The notes beneath the pieces were generated by a model. It had not been told where the DNA came from. It saw nothing but the letters and a program-made list of their open reading frames with translations, and searched no databases. DNA of 64,000 bases from Chryseobacterium artocarpi. GTDB lineage: Bacteria; Bacteroidota; Bacteroidia; Flavobacteriales; Weeksellaceae. Position 1 is the stretch's first letter; each line of letters begins with the position of its first letter. Shown here piece after piece: positions 15,298 through 22,646 of the stretch. Location: positions 606,501 to 670,500 of the forward strand of contig NZ_MAYH01000045.1 of assembly GCF_001684975.1 (NCBI RefSeq), written 5' to 3'. The position numbers and the translations under genes were made by a program.

Positions 15298-16804
15298 GAA
15301 GAGGATTCCTCTTGAACTGCTTTTATTGTTTTCTGTTTTTGTCATTGCGACATGTGGATTGATCTATGAACTGGTGGCTGGTGCATTGGCAAGTTATCTT
15401 TTGGGAGACTCTGTCAAACAGTTTTCCTTTATCATTGGCGTCTACCTGTTTTCTATGGGAGTAGGTTCCTACCTGGCAAAATTCATCAAGGGAAACCTTA
15501 TTGATAAGTTCGTGGAAATTGAAATTCTGGTAGGAATTGTAGGAGGGATAAGTTCCGTGGTGCTATTTATACTATTCAATACGCTGGCTCATTTTGAGGC
15601 GGTTCTTTACCTGTTTGTATTTTTTACCGGATGTTTAGTGGGAGTTGAAATCCCGCTGTTGATGAATATTCTTAAAGACAGAATCGGTTTCAAAGATTTA
15701 GTGTCTAATGTTTTTGCCTTTGATTATATCGGGGCGCTTTTGGCTTCAATCCTATTTCCGTTGGTGCTTATTCCACATCTTGGAATTGTAAAAACACCTT
15801 TATTCTTTGGATTGATCAATGTTTCAATTGCAATATTTCTGTGTTTTTACCTTAAAAAAGAACTTTCAAAGCCTATATTTTTAAAGATAAAATCTATCGG
15901 AGCCTTTTTACTGCTTCTTGCTCTTTTTATCTTTTCAGATACCATCCTTTCTTATTCTGAGGAGAAGTTATATGGCGAAAATATTGTTTACACAAAAAGC
16001 TCTCCCTATCAAAGAATTGTTTTGACGAGAAATAACAGGGAATTCAGATTATATTTAAATAACAACTTACAGTTTTCTTCTACCGATGAATACCGGTATC
16101 ATGAAGCATTAGTGCATCCTGCAATGTCAATGGCTAAGAATATTGATAATGTCCTGATCTTGGGTGGCGGTGATGGTTTTGCTGTTCGTGAAGTTCTGAA
16201 GTATAAAGATGTAAAAAAAATAACGCTTGTAGATCTTGACGGAGAAATGACTGATTTCTTCAAAACCAATGAAACGATGCGAAGACTGAATCAAAGTTCA
16301 TTATCAAGCTCCAAAGTTGAAGTTATCAACAAAGATGCTTATATCTGGGTAAAGGAGAACAGGAAGAAATATGATGTCATTATTATAGACTTTCCGGATC
16401 CTTCCAACTACAGCTTAGGAAAACTATACTCATTACAATTTTACAAAGAGCTTGAGAGACTGACAACTCCGGAAACTAAAATTGTAGTTCAAACGACTTC
16501 GCCTTACTTCGCTCCAAAATCTTTTTGGTGTATAGAAAAAACAATGAACCAGATTTTTCCTTTTACATCAGCATATCACACCTATGTACCATCATTTGGG
16601 GAATGGGGATTTTCAATGGCTTCATTTGAGCCTGTTAATAATAAGATTTACAGGAGAATTCCTAATCTGAAGTATTATGATTATGATTTTTCACAATTAT
16701 CTTACTTTAATAAAGATATGAAAGTCAATGATGTTGAGGTTAACCGTCTGGATAATCAGATATTAGTTCGTTATTTCGATGAAGAGTGGGGAAAAGTACA
16801 GTAG
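15290..16804 (+). CDS. speE: Membrane-embedded spermidine synthase-like aminopropyltransferase
   Basis: A 504-residue protein with about seven transmembrane helices (residues 8-215) fused to a spermidine synthase domain (about 225-440). The catalytic part keeps LYLNNNLQFSSTDEYRYHEA, the nucleotide motif LGGGDG (291-296), VDLDGEM and the active-site DFPDP (367-371). It should transfer the aminopropyl group of decarboxylated SAM to an amine. The membrane domain suggests an acceptor at the membrane or coupling to transport (inference). It overlaps the DUF350 gene by 8 nt and the flavoprotein gene by 26 nt. Soluble SpeE lacks the N-terminal half. Confidence 0.88.
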   Translation: MDKKRIPLELLLLFSVFVIATCGLIYELVAGALASYLLGDSVKQFSFIIGVYLFSMGVGSYLAKFIKGNLIDKFVEIEILVGIVGGISSVVLFILFNTLAHFEAVLYLFVFFTGCLVGVEIPLLMNILKDRIGFKDLVSNVFAFDYIGALLASILFPLVLIPHLGIVKTPLFFGLINVSIAIFLCFYLKKELSKPIFLKIKSIGAFLLLLALFIFSDTILSYSEEKLYGENIVYTKSSPYQRIVLTRNNREFRLYLNNNLQFSSTDEYRYHEALVHPAMSMAKNIDNVLILGGGDGFAVREVLKYKDVKKITLVDLDGEMTDFFKTNETMRRLNQSSLSSSKVEVINKDAYIWVKENRKKYDVIIIDFPDPSNYSLGKLYSLQFYKELERLTTPETKIVVQTTSPYFAPKSFWCIEKTMNQIFPFTSAYHTYVPSFGEWGFSMASFEPVNNKIYRRIPNLKYYDYDFSQLSYFNKDMKVNDVEVNRLDNQILVRYFDEEWGKVQ

Positions 16805-18368
16805 GAAAGATTTCCTGAGAACAGTGCTGTTAGGTGGTATGATGCTCCCTTTTCTGCAATACTGTGGAAAGAAGGTGAAGACTCTGTTGCTGAAAATAAC
16901 CGGAACCGATCATGTTTTGGGACACAAACTATGGGCTAAGGATTTTCCACAATTTTCAGAAGTTATCCACACAAAGTATCTTATTGTTGGCGGTGGAATC
17001 TCAGGACTTTCTGCATGCAGATTTTTTAATCAGAATAATGAGAAAGATTATCTTCTGCTGGAAATGGAAAACCATATAGGTGGAAATTCCTCAAACGGAC
17101 AAAATAAGTTTTCAAAATTTCCTTTGGGAGCTCATTATTTACCTTTGCCCAATAAAGAAAATACGGAAATCATCGAATTTCTAACAGAATGCGGAATCTG
17201 CCAAGGAATGGAAGAGACCGGAGAACCTGTTCTGGATGAATATCAGATGACTTTTCCACAGCAGGAAAGACTTTTTTATAAAAATTCATGGCAGAACGAC
17301 ATCGTTCCTCAGAAGGGAATTACAGCTGGAGTTCAGAAAGAGTTTAATCGTTTCTTTAAGTTGATGGATGAAATGCGCCAGAAGAAAGATGCTCTTGGAA
17401 ATTATTGGTTTGCGATTCCTGTTCATGATTCAAGTAAGGAAGACGAAGCAATAAAGCTGGAAAAGATTCTTTTTAAAGACTGGTTGAAAGAATACGATTA
17501 TAAGTCTGAGGAGCTGCTTTGGCTGCTGGATTATTCCTGTAGAGATGATTACGGATTAGGAATTGATTACGTTTCTGCTTGGGCTGGGATTCATTATTTT
17601 GCAGGAAGGAAAAATAACTGGAGTAAGAAATATAAAGATCAGGTTTTCACTTGGGCAGAAGGAAATGCGAGATTAACAAAGCATTTCGAAAAATATACGG
17701 AAGACAAGAAATTATCCGGACATTTGGTGTTTGATGTAAAGATTAATGATAAAGTTGAGGTATTAAGTTTTGATAATACCGGGAAGAAGACAAAGAAAAT
17801 CATTGCAGAAAAGGTTTTACTTGCAACGCCACAGTTTGTGAATGAACGAATTTTAAATCATAAAAAAGCAGCTTCTTTTCAATATGTTCCATGGCTTTTA
17901 ACGACTATAGTCTTAAAGAATGAATTTGGAGGAGATGAAGAACTGGCGTGGGATAATGTCATTTACGGATCGTCAGGTTTAGGGTATATTGATGACCAGC
18001 ATCAGAACCTTAACCAGATTATGGGTGAGAAAGTAATTACTTATTACAGAAGCTTTTCTACCAGCGATTGTAGAAAGGCAAGGAAGAAGTTGTATTCCAT
18101 GAAAGAAGCAGAATTGAAAACTTTAGTTTTGGATGATCTGAAAAAAGCGCATCCATTGATAGAAGACTTTATTCTTGAAATGCAGTTCCATAAGATAGGA
18201 CATGCGATGATTGCTCCCATTCCTGATCAGATTTTTGGAGAAAAAACGAAAGCTGCTAAAGAATCTATTGAAGGAAAAATTTTCTTTGCTCATTCAGATC
18301 TTTCCGGAATCTCTATTTTTGAAGAAGCTTTTTATCAGGGACTCAGAACAGCCCGACAAATGATGTAA
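16779..18368 (+). CDS. Exported FAD-dependent amine oxidase-like protein
   Basis: A 529-residue flavoprotein. The N-terminus MKSGEKYSRKDFLRTVLLGG looks Tat-like (SRKDFLR, an Arg-Lys variant), and a Cys at 29 (FLQYCGKK) could be a lipobox. The dinucleotide-binding site is KYLIVGGGISGLSA (about 66-79), followed by ENHIGGNSSNG. The pattern is that of the NAD(P)-binding Rossmann/amine oxidase group. Given its neighbours, an aminopropylated or polyamine substrate is possible but unproven. It overlaps speE by 26 nt and is 1 nt from the next gene. Confidence 0.78.
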   Translation: MKSGEKYSRKDFLRTVLLGGMMLPFLQYCGKKVKTLLLKITGTDHVLGHKLWAKDFPQFSEVIHTKYLIVGGGISGLSACRFFNQNNEKDYLLLEMENHIGGNSSNGQNKFSKFPLGAHYLPLPNKENTEIIEFLTECGICQGMEETGEPVLDEYQMTFPQQERLFYKNSWQNDIVPQKGITAGVQKEFNRFFKLMDEMRQKKDALGNYWFAIPVHDSSKEDEAIKLEKILFKDWLKEYDYKSEELLWLLDYSCRDDYGLGIDYVSAWAGIHYFAGRKNNWSKKYKDQVFTWAEGNARLTKHFEKYTEDKKLSGHLVFDVKINDKVEVLSFDNTGKKTKKIIAEKVLLATPQFVNERILNHKKAASFQYVPWLLTTIVLKNEFGGDEELAWDNVIYGSSGLGYIDDQHQNLNQIMGEKVITYYRSFSTSDCRKARKKLYSMKEAELKTLVLDDLKKAHPLIEDFILEMQFHKIGHAMIAPIPDQIFGEKTKAAKESIEGKIFFAHSDLSGISIFEEAFYQGLRTARQMM

Positions 18369-18369
18369 A

Positions 18370-19401
18370 ATGTATATGAAACAACCTTGGATACATAATG
18401 CAAAAACAGATTGGTGGTTTATTTTATCACCACCATTTCTGGTATTGCTAATTATTTTTCTGTTTCAGAAACAAATTCAGGGATTGGAAGATCATTATTC
18501 CTTTTACACATGGCTGCTGCTCATTGTTTTTGTAGATGTGGCTCACGTGTATTCTACTTTGTTTAAGACTTATTTTGTGAAAGGAGAGCTACAGAAACGA
18601 AAGTTACTGTACTTTGGAATTCCTGTTATAAGTTGGGTATTGGGAATTGCATTATTTCAATTTGGAAGCCTGACGTTTTGGTCTGTCTTAGCTTTGATTG
18701 CCGTTTTTCATTTTATACGTCAACAGTACGGTTTTATGAGAATTTATGCACGTTTTGAACCTAATAATTGGAGCAAGAGAATAGATGAGGTTGCCGTTTA
18801 TGCAGCTACCATTTATCCAATGCTATATTGGTTTAAAACTCCACGAGCATTTACCTGGTTTGTAGATAATGAATTTGAATGGTTTAAAACTCTTCCGGAT
18901 TATGTTAGTTTTATAACTGTTCTGTATGTGATCATTCTTACGGCTTGGGTCACTAAGACAATTGTAGAAGCTTTTAAGACCAAGTCACTTAATATTCCTA
19001 AAACCGCTCTCATTTCAGGAACATTCTTTTCCTGGTATTTTGGAATTGTATATTTTAATAATGATCTGCTTTTCACTTTCCTGAATGTTGTTTCCCACGG
19101 AATTCCTTACATAGCTTTAGTCTATATCCGTGAAATAGAACAGAAAGGCAATCATCAATTAAACTGGATGAAAATTTTTAAATCCTTTTCAGGAATCTTC
19201 CTCTTTGTAGGTATTATTTTATGCTTTGCCCTTTTGGAAGAATTTCTATGGGAAACCCTTGTCTGGAATGAACACTTTTCACTAGATTTTACTGTTTCAG
19301 AACATTTATTACAGTTTTTAGTTCCTTTACTGGTAGTTCCACAGCTTACTCATTATCTTTTGGATGGATTTATCTGGAGAAAACCTAAAGGGGCTCACTG
19401 A
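18370..19401 (+). CDS. Polytopic membrane protein with conserved-looking His motifs
   Basis: A 343-residue protein with about eight to nine hydrophobic segments. Histidines sit in helix-associated contexts: VDVAHVYST (His59), VFHFIRQQYGFMR (His114), VVSHGIPYIALV (His243) and LTHYLLDGFIWR (His328). This spacing recalls membrane metal enzymes (Brp/Blh or hydroxylase types), but I do not recognise a named family. It is the last gene of the operon, 1 nt after the flavoprotein gene; the start MYMK could also be the ATG at 18376. No clear terminator follows. Confidence 0.72.
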   Translation: MYMKQPWIHNAKTDWWFILSPPFLVLLIIFLFQKQIQGLEDHYSFYTWLLLIVFVDVAHVYSTLFKTYFVKGELQKRKLLYFGIPVISWVLGIALFQFGSLTFWSVLALIAVFHFIRQQYGFMRIYARFEPNNWSKRIDEVAVYAATIYPMLYWFKTPRAFTWFVDNEFEWFKTLPDYVSFITVLYVIILTAWVTKTIVEAFKTKSLNIPKTALISGTFFSWYFGIVYFNNDLLFTFLNVVSHGIPYIALVYIREIEQKGNHQLNWMKIFKSFSGIFLFVGIILCFALLEEFLWETLVWNEHFSLDFTVSEHLLQFLVPLLVVPQLTHYLLDGFIWRKPKGAH

Positions 19402-19410
19402 AAGGATCTT

Positions 19411-20265
19411 TTATTGATCAATTTTCTTTAGAAATGACTCAATTTTCTTCATAAGAAAAATATTATTTGGCTTTTTATCCCAATCCAAATGACCTCCGTT
19501 AAATTCATAAGATTCATGGATAATATTATTTTTAGTAAATACCGAATCTAAAATTTTATTCTGGCTTAGAGGGATTACATTATCTGACGTTCCGTAGTAG
19601 GAAAGCGTAGGAGATGATTTTGTTGTAATCCAATGAACTGGACTTGCAAATTCAATTGTTGATGTACCGGTAGGTAATATTTTAGGATCAATCAAATGTT
19701 TTTCTACAAAAGAATATTCATTATAATTTTTAAATCCAGAATCGGAAAGATCTGCCGGACCTACAATATTAATAACAGCTTTTACATTTTTATCATAATC
19801 AAAATAATAAGAGTAAAGCATTGACAAATGTCCGCCTGCACTATTTCCTAAAAGAATCAGTTTGGGAGTATAATTAAGCTTTTTCTTCAATAGAGAAATT
19901 ACTTCTTGTATATCATTTGTTTGGTTGGGAATACCATATTGCTGGGTAGAAGCTAGTCTGTAATTCATATTGACAAAAATATGATCAGGAAACTTTTCCA
20001 TCATACAAAGAGTGAAGAATGTAAGTTGAGACTTATTTCCACCATGCCAGCCTCCACCATGAATAATAATGAAGGCGTCTCGTTGTTTTTGAGATTTTGC
20101 ATCCGGAACATACAGATCCAGCGTTTGATCAGCATTGCTCCCGTAAGAAATATTTTCCTCTTTATTAAAGTTGATACTATTGCCAATAGTTACCTTCTTC
20201 TTTTTACATGCTGTGAACAGAGAAATGATCATGACCGTTATAATGTAGACTAAACTTTTTTTCAT
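19411..20265 (-). CDS. Lipoprotein alpha/beta hydrolase (carboxylesterase type)
   Basis: A 284-residue predicted lipoprotein (LFTAC, Cys20) with a full hormone-sensitive-lipase-type esterase site: HGGGW at 69-73 (oxyanion hole), GNSAGGH with Ser142, Asp228 in YYGTSDNVIPL and His259 in NGGHLDW. It should act on carboxyl esters at the cell envelope; the substrate is not deducible. It is convergent with the polyamine-type operon, only 9 nt from its end, and has no partner genes. Confidence 0.85.
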   Translation of the reverse strand: MKKSLVYIITVMIISLFTACKKKKVTIGNSINFNKEENISYGSNADQTLDLYVPDAKSQKQRDAFIIIHGGGWHGGNKSQLTFFTLCMMEKFPDHIFVNMNYRLASTQQYGIPNQTNDIQEVISLLKKKLNYTPKLILLGNSAGGHLSMLYSYYFDYDKNVKAVINIVGPADLSDSGFKNYNEYSFVEKHLIDPKILPTGTSTIEFASPVHWITTKSSPTLSYYGTSDNVIPLSQNKILDSVFTKNNIIHESYEFNGGHLDWDKKPNNIFLMKKIESFLKKIDQ

Positions 20266-20273
20266 ACAATTAA

Positions 20274-20306
20274 AGATAAAAAACCTGCCGATAAATCAAC
20301 AGGTTT
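20274..20306 (-). terminator. Terminator of the outer-membrane barrel pair
   Basis: On the minus strand AAACCTG and CAGGTTT (plus 20300-20306 and 20281-20287) form a stem around a 12-nt loop followed by TTTTTATC. It lies about 40 nt beyond the stop of the 752-aa barrel gene. Confidence 0.75.
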
Positions 20307-20343
20307 GGATACAAAATAATTTGAATATGAAGAAAGATAGTTT

Positions 20344-22602
20344 CTATCTTGTTCTGCTTTTGATGGAATCGGAAGCTCCTTCGATATCTCTTACTTTTTT
20401 AATTTTTTTATTCCCGAAGGTATACGTAAGACTTAAAGTAACGTTTCTTTGATATCGGTTCTGGTGGATGTAATTGTAATTTCCATTGGTCTGATAATCA
20501 TCGATTTCTACAATATTGGTTTTTAAAATATCATTGGCATTCAGAGCAAAGGTCCAGTCGTTCCAATTTTTCTTAATGCTGATGTCAAGACTTGCTAAAC
20601 TACGGATCTGTCCCAGCTCAACCTGTTGCTTATCAATGAAGAAGAAATTCACTCCAAGAAACCAAGATTTTGCTTTATCAAGACGGATGGTATTGTTCGT
20701 CTGGATCAAAAGGCTGGTAGAATTTATCGTATTATTGTAAATAAGAGGCTTTCCTTCCTCATCTACAAATCGATCTCCGGTAGTAGGGTCCATATCCAGG
20801 CTTCCGTTATTTCTGTTATGCTGAGCTCCAATGCTGAAATTGGTAGTCCAGTACTGTTTGAAGAATGATTTCTGGATTCCAATCATTGCAGACATTTCCT
20901 GCTTATCTCCAAAGTTCGTTCTGATATATCGTAAAGCAAGATTTTTTCCTACCTCTCCATTAGGATGTTCAGGATATCCCTGCAAAGGAACCTGAGTAAT
21001 AACATCCTTAATATATGAATGATTTAAAACTACGAAATATGAATTCTTATACATGTACATCAGCTCCTGATTATAAGTTGAAGAAGCCTTTACAAATGGG
21101 TTGTTTTGGGTGTAATTATCATCTGTTAGCTTATTCACCACCGGGTTAATTTCCCAGAAGCTTGGTCTTCTCATTCTACTTGAAAATGAATAAGAAAGAT
21201 TATTCTTATCATTAATGGCATAGTTAAGACTCAGATAAGGAAGGAAATTATTGTAGTTTCTTTCAATTCTTTTAAGAGACTCTACTCCTGCAGGTGGATT
21301 ATCAGAAGTTCCTAAACTGTTGGTGATCTCATATCTTGCTCCAACTTTTCCGGAAAGTTTATCAGAAAACTTTTTTTCAGCAGTTAGGTAAAAACCATAG
21401 ATGTTTTCATCATAAACAAAATGATTAGGTGCTGATTTTGGTGGTTTTGAAGGATCAAGAAAATAAGTATCGCTTTTAGTATCGTTATCTGTTTTGGTCT
21501 TATTATAATTTCCACCTACAGAAATTGTCAGATCATTTTTAAACTTCTGGATGTAATCTACCATTCCTGAAAAGTTGTTGATAATCTGAGGAAGTTCCTG
21601 AAACAGCTGAATAGATTTATTCTTTACAGTTCTGTTGATATCAGATTCAAAAGTATTGTTATCTGTAAACTGAAATCTTTTATAATTCAGATAAGCCGCA
21701 TTCACATTCAATTTACTGCCTAAAGAATCTGTTTTTAATTCATAATTCAAATTCAGGGAATTATTATATGATCTCGAATCCTCTTTATTTTTAGACCATG
21801 TGTAAAAAGTTCCGTCTTTATTGATAATTGTATTAAAGAGATTTACAGTAGAATTGTAGCTTTTATTTGCCCAGGTATTCCAGGATAATGCTAAGTTGCT
21901 GTTATCATTTAATTGGTAGTCAATATTCAGATAACCACCAATATTTTTGTTAGGATCATCAATATCACCAGTTGATTCGTTGGATGCTTTGTCACTGCTG
22001 TTTTTCAGAGTGTAAGTTTGAGCTTCAATATTCTCGCCACCACTAAGGCTTGCACTTATTCCCAGTTTATCCTTTCTGTAGTTGGCTGAAAAGCTTGCCT
22101 GGCTCCCGTTGTACTTAGCTTGTGTGTTTGAAAATCTCATGTTTCCGTTAAGACCATCACTCATTTTTTTCTTTAAAACAATATTGATGATTCCGTCAGA
22201 AGATTCTACCTGATATTCACTTCCGGGAACTGTGATCACTTCAATTTTCTGAATATTTTCTGCTGGAGTATTTTTCAGGAATTGTGCCAATGATTCAGCA
22301 TCCATATTGGATTTTCTTCCGTTGATGAAAATCAGTACATTATTTTTCCCAGCAATTTTCAACGTTTTATCATCTGTTGAGGATAGTAACGGAGTCTGTT
22401 TCAAGAGATCAAAAGTAGTATTTCCTTTCGCAACAGGAGAAGCAGAAACATCATAAACCAGACGGTCACTTTGTTTTTTGAATACCTGTTTGGTGATGGT
22501 AATACCTTCTATATTTTTGGTTTTTGTCGTGTCAGATTTCTTTTCCTGAGCAAAAGCGTAGGTCCCGAAGATGACAGCTATTGACAAAAGAATGCGTTTC
22601 AT
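20344..22602 (-). CDS. Outer-membrane beta-barrel protein (OMP_b-brl_3 type), copy 2
   Basis: A 752-residue protein with a signal peptide (MKRILLSIAVIFGTYAFAQ), a plug-like region (about 40-150, with DRLVYDVSASPVAKGNTTFD, VLIFINGRKS and IEVITVPGSEYQVES) and a long beta-strand-rich barrel ending in VTLSLTYTFG. It belongs to the outer membrane beta-barrel family related to TonB-dependent receptors. It lacks the N-terminal carboxypeptidase-regulatory-like domain and an obvious TonB box often seen in relatives. It lies 44 nt downstream of a clear paralogue, so tandem duplication is likely. The ligand is unknown. Confidence 0.87.
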   Translation of the reverse strand: MKRILLSIAVIFGTYAFAQEKKSDTTKTKNIEGITITKQVFKKQSDRLVYDVSASPVAKGNTTFDLLKQTPLLSSTDDKTLKIAGKNNVLIFINGRKSNMDAESLAQFLKNTPAENIQKIEVITVPGSEYQVESSDGIINIVLKKKMSDGLNGNMRFSNTQAKYNGSQASFSANYRKDKLGISASLSGGENIEAQTYTLKNSSDKASNESTGDIDDPNKNIGGYLNIDYQLNDNSNLALSWNTWANKSYNSTVNLFNTIINKDGTFYTWSKNKEDSRSYNNSLNLNYELKTDSLGSKLNVNAAYLNYKRFQFTDNNTFESDINRTVKNKSIQLFQELPQIINNFSGMVDYIQKFKNDLTISVGGNYNKTKTDNDTKSDTYFLDPSKPPKSAPNHFVYDENIYGFYLTAEKKFSDKLSGKVGARYEITNSLGTSDNPPAGVESLKRIERNYNNFLPYLSLNYAINDKNNLSYSFSSRMRRPSFWEINPVVNKLTDDNYTQNNPFVKASSTYNQELMYMYKNSYFVVLNHSYIKDVITQVPLQGYPEHPNGEVGKNLALRYIRTNFGDKQEMSAMIGIQKSFFKQYWTTNFSIGAQHNRNNGSLDMDPTTGDRFVDEEGKPLIYNNTINSTSLLIQTNNTIRLDKAKSWFLGVNFFFIDKQQVELGQIRSLASLDISIKKNWNDWTFALNANDILKTNIVEIDDYQTNGNYNYIHQNRYQRNVTLSLTYTFGNKKIKKVRDIEGASDSIKSRTR

Positions 22603-22646
22603 GTTGTTTTCTTTAAGAGTGGTTAAGTGAAGTAAGTTTTTATAGA

